Positions 1 through 7,771 of a stretch of DNA of 22,846 bases are shown here, in pieces. The stretch is from the NCBI GenBank assembly GCA_035935465.1, contig DASYXA010000002.1:1-22846 (forward strand), given 5' to 3'. Position numbers and translations under genes: made by a program. The notes beneath the pieces were generated by a model, which was not told where the DNA came from, ran no database searches, and saw only the letters and a list, made by a program, of their open reading frames with translations. Every line of letters begins with the position of its first letter. Positions within the stretch are counted from its first letter, which is position 1. The stretch is from UBA4735 sp035935465. Its GTDB lineage: Bacteria > Chloroflexota > Limnocylindria > P2-11E.

Positions 1-1046
1 GCGTCACCGGCACCAAGGGCAAGAGCACGACCTACACGCTCATCTCCCGGATCCTCGAGCACGGGCCAAGGCGCGTCGTCGCGGGCGGCAACATCGGTAC
101 GTCGGTCATCGACCTGCTGCCGACGATCGCGCCCGACGACACCGTGGTCCTCGAGCTCTCCAGCTTCCAGCTCGACACGATCGGCCGCAGCCCGCACATC
201 GCGGTCGTGACGAACGTCCTCGAGGATCACCTCGACTGGCATGGGACCCGCGACGCATACATCGCGGCGAAGCGCCACATCCTCGCGTGGCAGGGCCCCC
301 GCGACATCGCCGTGCTGAATCTCGACGACCCGACGACCGTCGCCCTCCACACCGGCATCCCCTCGGAGGTGCGCGGATACTCGCTCGCGCTGCGCCCGAA
401 GCGCGGCGCCTACCGGACGTCCGACGGCACGCTCGCTCTGGTCGACGGCGGGACCGAGCGTCCGGTGCTCCACGAGCGTGAGCTGCGCGTCCCGGGCCGG
501 CACAACGTCTCGAACGCCCTGGCCGCCGTCGTCGCGGGCGACATCCACGGCATCCCGGCCGATGCCATCGCCGGGGTGCTGCGTGCGTTCAGCGGGCTGC
601 CGCATCGCCTCGAGAGCGTCGCCGAGATCGGCGGCGTCCTGTACGTGAACGACTCGCAGGGCACCACGCCGTACGCGACCATCCCGGCCCTCGTCGCGCA
701 TGGCCGGCCGGCCGTGGTCATCCTGGGCGGCGTGTCGAAGGGCGCGGACTTCACCGAGCTCGCCCGGGCCGTGGTGCGGGACGCGCGCGCCGTCGTGCTC
801 ATCGGCCAGTCCGCCGACGAGATCGGGGCTGCGCTCGAGCTCGCCGGTGCCGCGCGCAAGCCGCTGCCGGTCGAGCGCGCGTCGACGCTGCCGGAAGCGG
901 TCCGCACGGCCGCGGCACTCGCGCGGCCGGGAGACGTCGTGCTGCTCTCGCCGTCCGGCCAGTCGTTCGACATGTTCTCGTCCTATGAAGAGCGGGGCGA
1001 GGTCTTCCGCTCCGCGGTCCGCGCGCTCGAGGCGGCGCGGGCATGA
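1..1046 (+). CDS. murD: MurD, UDP-N-acetylmuramoyl-L-alanine:D-glutamate ligase (5' partial)
   Basis: Cytoplasmic ATP-dependent ligase adding D-Glu to UDP-MurNAc-L-Ala in peptidoglycan precursor synthesis. The reading frame is open from base 3; the N-terminal UDP-binding domain lies left of the window. Visible are the Walker A motif GTKGKST at the very start, LELSSFQLD, the central-domain VTNVLEDHLDWHG stretch, the AAKRHIL segment holding the lysine that is carbamylated in Mur ligases, the HNVSNALAA motif, and the C-terminal GGVSKGADF motif. The C-domain motif usually read as DSKATNP is NDSQGTTP here, so the usual lysine is glutamine. The stop overlaps the ftsW start as ATGA, so the two are probably translationally coupled. 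Identity is certain; only the 5' end is missing. Confidence 0.97.
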   Translation, partial: VTGTKGKSTTYTLISRILEHGPRRVVAGGNIGTSVIDLLPTIAPDDTVVLELSSFQLDTIGRSPHIAVVTNVLEDHLDWHGTRDAYIAAKRHILAWQGPRDIAVLNLDDPTTVALHTGIPSEVRGYSLALRPKRGAYRTSDGTLALVDGGTERPVLHERELRVPGRHNVSNALAAVVAGDIHGIPADAIAGVLRAFSGLPHRLESVAEIGGVLYVNDSQGTTPYATIPALVAHGRPAVVILGGVSKGADFTELARAVVRDARAVVLIGQSADEIGAALELAGAARKPLPVERASTLPEAVRTAAALARPGDVVLLSPSGQSFDMFSSYEERGEVFRSAVRALEAARA

Positions 1047-2305
1047 GGCGCCTTCGCCTCCCGACGCACACCGGGTACGACCTCATGCTCCTGTCGGTCG
1101 TGCTCGGCCTCCTCGCGATCGGGCTCGCGATGGTCTACAGCGCCAGCGGGATCAAGGCCCTCGACGCGCAGGACGACCCGCGCTACTTCCTCGTCCAGCA
1201 ATCGGCCTGGGTCGCCATCGGGCTCGCCGCGATGGTCGTCGTCGCGCGCATCGACTACCACCGCTACCGGCGTCTCGCGCTGCCCGGGCTCGCGCTCGCC
1301 GTCGTCCTGCTCGCGATCGTGCTCGTGCCCGGCGTCGGCACGCGTGTCGGTGGTGCGTCGCGCTGGCTGCGCGTGTCGTCGTTCGCCGGCCTGCAGCCGG
1401 CCGAGCTCGCGAAGCTCGCGCTGGTGATCTATCTCGCGTTCTGGCTGGCGGCGAAGCGCGAGCTCGTGGGCCGCTGGTCGGTCACGCTCCCATTCGTCGC
1501 GGTGCTGACCGGCGTCGCGGCGCTCGTCATCGCCGAGCCCGACCTCGGCACGGCCATCGTCGTGGTCGCGATCGGCCTCGCGATGTACTTCATCGCCGGC
1601 GCGCGCATCGCGGAATTCGTGGCGCTCGGCGGGCTCGCGACGATCTCGGTGGCCGCCGTCGCGGTCGTCCAACCGTACCGCCTGCTGCGCCTCACGACGT
1701 TCCTCGACCCCTGGAGCGAGCCGCAGGGGGCCGGGTTCCAGACCATCCAGTCGATCTACGGGCTGGCGCTCGGTGGGCCGCTCGGCGAGGGCCTCGGGGC
1801 CGGGAAGGAGAAGTTCGGCTTCCTGCCCGCGCCGTACACCGACTCGATCTTCGCCGTCCTCGGCGACGAGCTCGGCCTGCTCGGCACCCTGACCGTGGTG
1901 CTGCTGTTCCTCGTGATCGCGTTCAAGGGCATCCGCACCGCGCTCTCGGCGCCCGACCAGACCGGGACGCTCCTGGCGACCGGCGTCACGGTCTGGCTCG
2001 TGTTCCAGGCCTGGGTGAACATGGCCGTCGTCGCCGCGCTCGTGCCGATGACGGGGATCACCCTGCCGTTCATCTCGTACGGCGGCTCCTCGATCTGCGT
2101 CGGTCTCGTGGCCGTCGGTATCCTGCTGAACGTTGGACGGCAAGCGGGCGGGCGCGCGGCCGCCCGCGCGCCGGTGCAAGGTCCTGCTCGTGGGCGGGGG
2201 GACCGCCGGGCACGTCAGCCCGCTCCTCGCGGTGGCGGAGGCGCTCGACGAGCTCTCGACCGTCGAGCTCCGGTTCATCGGTGGACGTCGCGGTCTCGAG
2301 GGTGA
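1043..2305 (+). CDS. ftsW: FtsW, SEDS-family septal peptidoglycan glycosyltransferase
   Basis: Integral membrane lipid II polymerase of the divisome, working with a class B PBP. 420 residues are encoded, with about ten hydrophobic segments. SEDS hallmarks are the AEPDLGTA motif carrying the conserved aspartate, a large loop with GLGAGKEKFGFLPAPYTDSIFA, the ELGLLG motif after it, and the C-terminal FISYGGSS motif. The ATG start overlaps the murD stop by 4 bases. After the last TM helix (ending near LLNVG) the frame continues for about 60 low-complexity Arg/Ala/Gly-rich residues overlapping murG by 173 bases. That tail looks like out-of-frame GC-rich DNA and may be non-functional or reflect a lost stop. 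RodA is the alternative SEDS member, but the dcw context argues for FtsW. Confidence 0.96.
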   Translation: MRRLRLPTHTGYDLMLLSVVLGLLAIGLAMVYSASGIKALDAQDDPRYFLVQQSAWVAIGLAAMVVVARIDYHRYRRLALPGLALAVVLLAIVLVPGVGTRVGGASRWLRVSSFAGLQPAELAKLALVIYLAFWLAAKRELVGRWSVTLPFVAVLTGVAALVIAEPDLGTAIVVVAIGLAMYFIAGARIAEFVALGGLATISVAAVAVVQPYRLLRLTTFLDPWSEPQGAGFQTIQSIYGLALGGPLGEGLGAGKEKFGFLPAPYTDSIFAVLGDELGLLGTLTVVLLFLVIAFKGIRTALSAPDQTGTLLATGVTVWLVFQAWVNMAVVAALVPMTGITLPFISYGGSSICVGLVAVGILLNVGRQAGGRAAARAPVQGPARGRGDRRARQPAPRGGGGARRALDRRAPVHRWTSRSRG

Positions 2306-3278
2306 GCTCGCCCGCGCGGCGGGCATCCGCTTCCACGGCACGCCCCTGCCGTCGCTCCGCGACCCCGACTCGAGGCTCGCCTTGCTCCTGCACGCCCTGC
2401 TCCTGCCGGTCGCGACGCTCGACGCGCTCATCCAGTTGATCGGCTCCCGGCCGACGGTCGCGCTGACGAGCGGCAGCTTCAGCGCGCTGCCGGTCCTGTT
2501 CGCCGCGCGCCTCCTGCGCGTGCCGATCTACCTCTGGGTCGGCGACGCGATCCCCGGGCGCGCGCTCCGCGCGGTCGCCGGCTGGTCGTCGGGCATCGGC
2601 CTGACATTCGAGCCCGCGCTGCACGCGATGCCCCGCGGCCGCGCGACGGTGACCGGCAACCCGGTGCGGGGATCGCTCCTCCGGTGGACGAAGGCCGAGG
2701 GTCGCCGCGCGCTCGGGCTGCCGGAGGCCGGACCGGTCGTGTTCGTGACCGGCGGCAGCCAGGGATCGGAGCGGATCAATGCCGCGGTCTCGGCCGGGCT
2801 CGCGCGGCTCGTGCGGCGGGCGGCCGTGGTGCACCACACCGGGCCGGCCCAGCTCGCGAAGGCCGAGGCGGTGCGCGCGGCGCTGCCCGAGGCCGATCGC
2901 GCGCGCTACCGACCGTATGCCTACCTGCACGACGAGATGGGCGCGGCGCTCGCGTCGGCGGACCTCGTCGTCGGCCGCGCGGGCTCGTCGTCCATCGCCG
3001 AGCCGCTCGCGTTCGGGGTCCCGCTGATCCTCATCCCGTTCGGCGCCGCGATGAACGCGCACCAGGCGGCGAACGCGCGCGCCGCGGCCGACCTCGGCGC
3101 GGCGCTCATCCTCGCCGAGAGCGACCTCGACGGGGACCGCCTCGTCTCGACCGTGGCCGGGCTGCTCGACGATCCGGCGCGCCTGTCGCGGATGGCCGCG
3201 AACGCGAAGGCCGGCGGCCGCCCGCTGGCCGCGCAGACCGTCGCCCGCGCGGTGCTCGCCCTCGCGGGCTGCGCGTAG
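2133..3278 (+). CDS. murG: MurG, undecaprenyl-PP-MurNAc-pentapeptide N-acetylglucosaminyltransferase
   Basis: Peripheral inner-face GT28 enzyme adding GlcNAc to lipid I to give lipid II. 381 residues from a TTG start. A TGA in this frame at 2127-2129 lies just before it, so no upstream start exists, and the nearest in-frame GTG would remove the first motif. Motifs: glycine-rich loop GGGTAGHVSPLLA near residue 20, a second glycine loop GGSQGSERINAAV near 210, and the UDP-GlcNAc-binding segment VVGRAGSSSIAEPLAFGVPLILIPF near 285. It overlaps the ftsW C-terminal tail by 173 bases, far more than other junctions here. The TAG stop shares one base with the murC GTG start. Confidence 0.96.
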   Translation: MDGKRAGARPPARRCKVLLVGGGTAGHVSPLLAVAEALDELSTVELRFIGGRRGLEGELARAAGIRFHGTPLPSLRDPDSRLALLLHALLLPVATLDALIQLIGSRPTVALTSGSFSALPVLFAARLLRVPIYLWVGDAIPGRALRAVAGWSSGIGLTFEPALHAMPRGRATVTGNPVRGSLLRWTKAEGRRALGLPEAGPVVFVTGGSQGSERINAAVSAGLARLVRRAAVVHHTGPAQLAKAEAVRAALPEADRARYRPYAYLHDEMGAALASADLVVGRAGSSSIAEPLAFGVPLILIPFGAAMNAHQAANARAAADLGAALILAESDLDGDRLVSTVAGLLDDPARLSRMAANAKAGGRPLAAQTVARAVLALAGCA

Positions 3279-4612
3279 TGCGCATCCACGTCGTCGGGAT
3301 CGGCGGGACGGGCATGTCCGCCGTCGCGCGCATCCTCCTCGCGCGCGGCCATGCCGTGAGCGGATCCGACACCGGCGCCTGGCCGCTCGCGGAGGCGCTC
3401 GCCCGCGATGGCGCGACCGTGTACCGGTCGTTCGACCCGGCCAACGTGCGCGGTGCCGACGTGGTCCTGCGCTCGAGCGCGTACGGAGACGCGAATCCTG
3501 AGGTCGACGCGGCGCTCGGCGCGGGCATCCTGGTGTGGAAGCGCGAGGACGCCTGGCGCGAGCTGTCCCGCGGCGAGCGGGTCATCGCGATCGCCGGCAC
3601 CCACGGGAAGACGACCACGACCGCGCTCACCTGGACCGCGCTGCGGGCCGGTGGCGTCGACGCGTCGCTCATCTGCGGCGCGCCGCTCCGCGATATCGGC
3701 ACGAACGCCTACGCCGGCCGCGACCGCACGCTCGTCATCGAGGCCGACGAGTACGACCGCACGTTCCTCGCGCTCCGGCCGGCCATCGCGGTCGTGACGA
3801 ACGTCGACCACGACCACCTCGACATCTTCCCGACGAAGGCCGGCTACGACGACGCGTTCGCCCGGTTCGCGGCCCAGACCGCCGTGCTCATCGCCTGCGC
3901 CGACGACCCGGGCGCGCGCGCCCTCGGCGCGGCCCGGACGATCCGCTACGGCGCCGGCCCGGCGGCGGACTACCGGATCGGCGAGCGCGTCGAAACGGCC
4001 GCCGGCCAGACCTTCCTCCTGACCGGACCGCCGGGCCGCGGGCGCGTCACGCTGAAGCTGCCCGGCGCGCACAACGCCCTCAACACGGCGGCCGCGGTCA
4101 TTGCCGCGGTGTCGTGCGGCATCCCGCTGTCGACGGCGGCCGACGCGTTCCACGGCTTCAACGGCACCGCTCGGCGGCTCGAGCCCCTCGGCGAGGCCGC
4201 GGGCGTGACGGTGGTCGACGACTACGCGCACCACCCGGCCGAGGTCCGGGCCGCGATCGCGGCGCTCCGTCCGCGGGTCCCCCCCGGGTCCCGGCTCGTC
4301 GCGGTGTTCCAGCCCCACACGCCCAGCCGCCTTGCGGCGTTCTTCGACGAGTTCGTCGCGGCCCTCGCCACCGCGGACGAGCGGGTCGTGGTCGAGACCT
4401 TCGCGTCGGCCCGCGAGCGGAACGCCGGCGGCGACGCGCGGCGGCTGGCCGAGCGGGCCGGCGCCGCGTACGCCGCGGACGCCCTGGCCGCGGCGCGCGA
4501 GCTGGCCGGCCGCGTGCGCCGTGGCGACGTGGTGCTGATCCTCGGGGCAGGCGACATCCGGCCGGCCGGAGAGCGGCTGCTCGCGCTCCTCGCGTCGCCG
4601 AGCCCGGCGTGA
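3278..4612 (+). CDS. murC: MurC, UDP-N-acetylmuramate:L-alanine ligase
   Basis: ATP-dependent ligase adding L-Ala to UDP-MurNAc, the first step of stem-peptide assembly in the cytoplasm. The start is GTG at 3278, sharing one base with the murG TAG; it gives MRIHVVGIGGTGMS at once, the N-terminal Rossmann glycine motif expected at the start of MurC. 444 residues, normal length. Further motifs are IAGTHGKTTTT (P-loop, about residue 107), EADEYDRTFL, VTNVDHDHLDIF, LPGAHNALNTAAA, and the C-domain DDYAHHPAEV and QPHTPSR. It ends in a GTGA overlap with murB. Confidence 0.97.
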   Translation: MRIHVVGIGGTGMSAVARILLARGHAVSGSDTGAWPLAEALARDGATVYRSFDPANVRGADVVLRSSAYGDANPEVDAALGAGILVWKREDAWRELSRGERVIAIAGTHGKTTTTALTWTALRAGGVDASLICGAPLRDIGTNAYAGRDRTLVIEADEYDRTFLALRPAIAVVTNVDHDHLDIFPTKAGYDDAFARFAAQTAVLIACADDPGARALGAARTIRYGAGPAADYRIGERVETAAGQTFLLTGPPGRGRVTLKLPGAHNALNTAAAVIAAVSCGIPLSTAADAFHGFNGTARRLEPLGEAAGVTVVDDYAHHPAEVRAAIAALRPRVPPGSRLVAVFQPHTPSRLAAFFDEFVAALATADERVVVETFASARERNAGGDARRLAERAGAAYAADALAAARELAGRVRRGDVVLILGAGDIRPAGERLLALLASPSPA

Positions 4613-5484
4613 ACGAGCTCGGCGGCGGGCGGGCCGAGCCCATGCGCGCTCACACCTCGCTCCGGATCGGCGGGCCGGCCGACTACTTCGTCCGCGTCCG
4701 GAGCGAGGACGACCTGGTCGGCGCGGTGCGCGTCGCGCGCGAGGCGGAGCTGCCGACGTTCATCCTGGGTGGCGGGACGAACCTGCTGGTGGCCGACGCC
4801 GGGATCCGCGGCGTGGTCCTCGCGAACGCCTGGACCGACGTCGCGGCCCGCGGGATGGTCCTCGACGCGGCCTCCGGGACGCCGCTCGCGAGCGTCGCCG
4901 CGGTCGCGGCGCGCAACGGGATCGCCGGCCTCGAGTGGATGGCGACCGTGCCCGGCACGGTCGGCGGCGCGGTCCACGGGAATGCCGGGGCCTTCGGGTC
5001 CGATACCGCGAGCGTCCTGCTGGATGCCCGCCTCCTGGACCTCGACGGCAACATCTGGACCGCGGATCGCGACGAGCTCGGCTACGGCTACCGCACCAGC
5101 GCGCTCCAGGGCACGCCGACGATGGTCCTGCGCGCCCGGTTCCACGGCGAGCCGGGGGATCGCCAGACGGCCGTGCGCCGGATCAAGGAGATCGCGAACG
5201 AGCGCATCGCCACGCAGCCGCTCGCGCAACCGAATACGGGCTCCATCTTCCGCAACCCGCCCGGCGACCACGCCGGGCGGCTGGTGGAGGCAGCCGGGCT
5301 CAAGGGCCTGCGCATCGGCGGCGCGATGGTCAGCGACAAGCACGCCAACTTCATCGTGAACGCCGGAGCGGCGACCGCGGCGGACGTCCGCGCGCTCATG
5401 CGGCGCTGCCAGGCCGAGGTGAAGGCCCTGTTCGGCGTCGACCTCGTCCCCGAGGTCGAGCTCGTGGGAGAGTGGGACGACTGA
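4609..5484 (+). CDS. murB: MurB, UDP-N-acetylenolpyruvoylglucosamine reductase
   Basis: FAD- and NADPH-dependent cytosolic reductase producing UDP-MurNAc. 291 residues, the short MurB length class. The GTG start lies in the GTGA overlap with the murC stop; an internal ATG at 4642 is possible but would remove 11 residues. FAD-binding type 4 motifs: HTSLRIGGPADYF, ILGGGTNLLVAD, and VPGTVGGAVHGNAGAFG. The segment YGYRTSAL carries the conserved active-site tyrosine/arginine. NTGSIFRNP carries the proton-donor serine, and the C-terminal VPEVELVGEW carries the catalytic glutamate. The stop overlaps the ddl ATG by one base (TGATG). Confidence 0.97.
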   Translation: MNELGGGRAEPMRAHTSLRIGGPADYFVRVRSEDDLVGAVRVAREAELPTFILGGGTNLLVADAGIRGVVLANAWTDVAARGMVLDAASGTPLASVAAVAARNGIAGLEWMATVPGTVGGAVHGNAGAFGSDTASVLLDARLLDLDGNIWTADRDELGYGYRTSALQGTPTMVLRARFHGEPGDRQTAVRRIKEIANERIATQPLAQPNTGSIFRNPPGDHAGRLVEAAGLKGLRIGGAMVSDKHANFIVNAGAATAADVRALMRRCQAEVKALFGVDLVPEVELVGEWDD

Positions 5485-6572
5485 TGGCTACCCAGAAGAA
5501 GCTCCGGGTCGGGGTCCTGATGGGTGGTGCGTCGGCCGAGCGGCAGATCTCGCTGGTGAGCGGCATGCAGATCGCCCGGCACCTCGACCCCGAGCGCTAC
5601 GAGGTCGTCATGCTCGATCCGCTCGCGCTGATGGCGAACAACCCGGCGCTCAGCGACGAGCAGCGCGCGCTCGCGGCCCGCGCCGTGACCGGCGGCGGCG
5701 CGCCGGAGGCGCTGCCGGCGCTCGACCAGGAGCTGCCCGCGGCGATGCAGGCCCAGATGCGCGAGGCCTCGTCCGCGCTCGTGCCCGCGACCACGGCGCT
5801 GTCGGCGAGCCCCGCCGGCGACCGGATCGATGTCGCGTTCATCGCGCTCCACGGACCGTGGGGCGAGGACGGCAAGCTCCAGGGCGTGCTCGACCTCCTC
5901 GGCATCCCGTACACCGGCTCGGGCGTCCTCGCATCCGCGCTCGCGATGGACAAGGTCATGGCGAAGACGGTGCTCGCGGCCAACGGCCTGGACGTGCCCG
6001 ACGGCGAGGTCGTGCTGAGCGTGGACGACCGCCCGTCCATCGCGCCACCGAGCGTCGTGAAGCCGGTCGAGAACGGCTCGAGCTTCGGCCTGTCGCTGGT
6101 CGACGACGCCGCGCAGTACCCGGCCGCGATCGCGGAGGCCCTGCGCTTCGACCGGCGCGCGCTCGTCGAGGAGCGGATCCGCGGGCGGGAGCTCACGGTC
6201 GGGGTCATCGGTCTCGACGAGCTGCAGGCGTTGCCGGTGATCGAGATCGTGCCGAAGCGCGCGTCGTTCGACTACCGCGCGAAGTACGACTCGACCGCGT
6301 CGGACGAGCTGTGCCCGGCGCCGATCCCCGACGACGTCGCGCGCCGCGCGCAGGACTTCGCCGTGCGGGCGCATCGCGCGCTCGGATGCCGCGGGATCTC
6401 GCGCACCGACCTCATGTGGGACGGGGCGCGGATGGCGGTGCTCGAGGTGAACACGATGCCCGGCATGACGCCGAACAGCCTGGTCCCGAAGGCGGCGCAG
6501 GTCGCCGGCATCTCATACGGCGAGCTCGTCGACCGGCTCGTCGGCTGGGCCGTGGAGCCGCGCCGTCGCTAG
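5484..6572 (+). CDS. ddl: D-alanine--D-alanine ligase
   Basis: ATP-grasp ligase making the D-Ala-D-Ala dipeptide for the MurF step. 362 residues. N-terminal LMGGASAERQISLVSG is the Ddl GGxSaEhxvSl motif, with arginine where histidine is usual. Next come HGPWGEDGKLQGVLDLLGIPYTG, the ATP-grasp strand VVKPVENGSSFG, the VEERIRGRELTVGV segment, and the C-terminal metal-binding LEVNTMPGMTPNSLVPKAA. An extra stretch of about 50 Ala/Gln-rich residues after the first motif is longer than in E. coli DdlB. The ATG start overlaps the murB stop by one base. Confidence 0.96.
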   Translation: MATQKKLRVGVLMGGASAERQISLVSGMQIARHLDPERYEVVMLDPLALMANNPALSDEQRALAARAVTGGGAPEALPALDQELPAAMQAQMREASSALVPATTALSASPAGDRIDVAFIALHGPWGEDGKLQGVLDLLGIPYTGSGVLASALAMDKVMAKTVLAANGLDVPDGEVVLSVDDRPSIAPPSVVKPVENGSSFGLSLVDDAAQYPAAIAEALRFDRRALVEERIRGRELTVGVIGLDELQALPVIEIVPKRASFDYRAKYDSTASDELCPAPIPDDVARRAQDFAVRAHRALGCRGISRTDLMWDGARMAVLEVNTMPGMTPNSLVPKAAQVAGISYGELVDRLVGWAVEPRRR

Positions 6573-6612
6573 ATCGCGCGGCGCGCGCAGGCACCGGCCG
6601 GCCCGGTCGCGA

Positions 6613-7335
6613 CTGCCGCCGATCCGCCGGCCGTCCGGCTGGACCGCGCTCGCGACGACGTGTGCCGCGGCGCTCCTCGTCGTCGGGCTCTCGGGCTCCC
6701 CGCGCATCGACACGGTGACGGTGTCCGGCACCCGCCATCTGACCGTCGGCGCGGTGACGGCGGCCGTCGGCCTCGCCGGCCGGCCGGTCTTCGCCACGAG
6801 CACCGTCGACGCGCGTGCCGCGCTGCTCAAGCTGCCGGCCGTGCGCGACGCGGAGGTGCGCCTCGCGCTCCCCGACGCCGCGCGGATCCGGGTCGTCGAG
6901 CGCGAGGCGATCGGCCGCTGGGTCATCGGCGCGGTCGAGTGGTACGTCGACGCCGACGGCGTCCTGTTCCCGTCCGCCGACCCGCAGGGCGCGCCGGCGC
7001 TCCGCGCGATCGACGATCGCGACGCGACGCGCGCGTGCGCGGGAACGTCGGGCGGCCGCTGCGTCGACCCGGCCGTGGTCGCAGGGGCGCTCCGTCTCGC
7101 GCGCATCGCGCCGGGCGAGCTCCGCGCCGACGCGACCAGGCCCGAGGTGCACGTCGACCCGGTGCAGGGCCTCGTCGTGCGGACCGGCGCGGGGTGGGAG
7201 ATCCGCTTCGGGTCGCCCGACCAGCTCGAGCAGAAGCTCTCGAACGCGAAGAACGTGCTCTCGGACGACCCGACGCGGCGGCTAGACTACGTCGACGTGC
7301 GCAGTCCCGATCGCATCGTCTTCAGCCCCCAGTAG
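6613..7335 (+). CDS. ftsQ: FtsQ/DivIB-type cell division protein (POTRA domain), start codon unusual
   Basis: Bitopic divisome protein linking cytoplasmic and periplasmic division proteins. In this frame the sequence runs from a basic stretch (IRRPSG) through one hydrophobic segment (about 6640-6700), then a POTRA domain starting IDTVTVSGTRHLTVGAV, and ends with a FtsQ-type beta tail, YVDVRSPDRIVF. The first ATG/GTG/TTG in frame is GTG 6715, which lies inside the POTRA domain and would remove the membrane anchor. Upstream the frame is open to a stop at 6466 but holds no ATG, GTG or TTG. I placed the start at CTG 6613, giving 240 residues; it could be another non-canonical codon or a sequence error. 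No clear Shine-Dalgarno is visible. Confidence 0.82.
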   Translation: MPPIRRPSGWTALATTCAAALLVVGLSGSPRIDTVTVSGTRHLTVGAVTAAVGLAGRPVFATSTVDARAALLKLPAVRDAEVRLALPDAARIRVVEREAIGRWVIGAVEWYVDADGVLFPSADPQGAPALRAIDDRDATRACAGTSGGRCVDPAVVAGALRLARIAPGELRADATRPEVHVDPVQGLVVRTGAGWEIRFGSPDQLEQKLSNAKNVLSDDPTRRLDYVDVRSPDRIVFSPQ

Positions 7336-7345
7336 TGCGTCTGTC

Positions 7346-7385
7346 GTGCGGCCGAGCCCGCCTGCGCCGGCCTCGGCCGAGCCCC
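7346..7385. repeat. Short palindromic interspersed repeat, copy 1
   Basis: This 40-base element lies between the ftsQ stop and the sbp start and recurs almost identically at 21564-21602 before the glutamine synthetase gene. The copies differ by one substitution and one missing base. Each holds two direct copies of GGCCGAGCCC (here 7350-7359 and 7375-7384). The arms CGGCCGAG (7349-7356) and CTCGGCCG (7372-7379) can pair as a hairpin, and CTCGGCCGAG (7372-7381) is itself a perfect palindrome. No T tract follows. It could be an operator, an mRNA hairpin or a small dispersed repeat. Confidence 0.75.
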
Positions 7386-7394
7386 GGTCGATAG

Positions 7395-7718
7395 ATGTGG
7401 CTTCCGCTGCTCGGCCTGTTGGCCGGGGTGCTGCTCGGTCTCGCCCTCAAGCTCAGCCTGCCGATCGAGCTCGCGCGCTACACGGCGGTCGGCATCCTCG
7501 CGGCGCTCGATTCGCTGCTTGGCGCGCTCCGTGCCGAGCTCGAAGGCCACTTCGACACGCGGATCTTCCTCTCGGGCTTCTACACGAACGCGTTGCTCGC
7601 CGCTGGCCTCGCGTTCCTCGGTGACCGGCTCGGGATCGACCTCTACCTCGTCGCGCTATTCGCATTCGGCTGGCGGATATTCCAGAATGTGGCGGTCATC
7701 CGGCGACACTTCCTGTGA
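7395..7718 (+). CDS. sbp: Small basic membrane protein of the division cluster (DUF1290 family)
   Basis: 107 residues with three hydrophobic segments (about 2-20, 31-48 and 68-100), a central TRIFLSGFYTNALLAAGLAFLGDRLGIDLYLVA stretch that I recognise as DUF1290 (spread over the middle and last third), and a basic end (RRHFL). DUF1290 'small basic protein' genes occur in Gram-positive-type dcw clusters next to ftsA, exactly as here, but the molecular role is not established. The ATG at 7395 has no convincing Shine-Dalgarno and follows the palindromic repeat by nine bases. The gene symbol follows the Bacillus usage. Confidence 0.85.
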   Translation: MWLPLLGLLAGVLLGLALKLSLPIELARYTAVGILAALDSLLGALRAELEGHFDTRIFLSGFYTNALLAAGLAFLGDRLGIDLYLVALFAFGWRIFQNVAVIRRHFL

Positions 7719-7771
7719 GCGCTGCGCGACGCGTGTGGGGAACGGGAGAGAACTGACGCGAGGAGCACCGA

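Noticed and set aside
983..2431. Long antisense ORF across ftsW and the start of murG, and similar long opposite-strand ORFs throughout
   Set aside because: They are Arg/Asp/Pro-rich shadows expected in very GC-rich DNA, opposite genes with clear family motifs.
6715..7335. ftsQ starting at GTG 6715
   Set aside because: It would begin inside the POTRA domain and lose the basic N-terminus and TM helix that are plainly encoded in frame just upstream.
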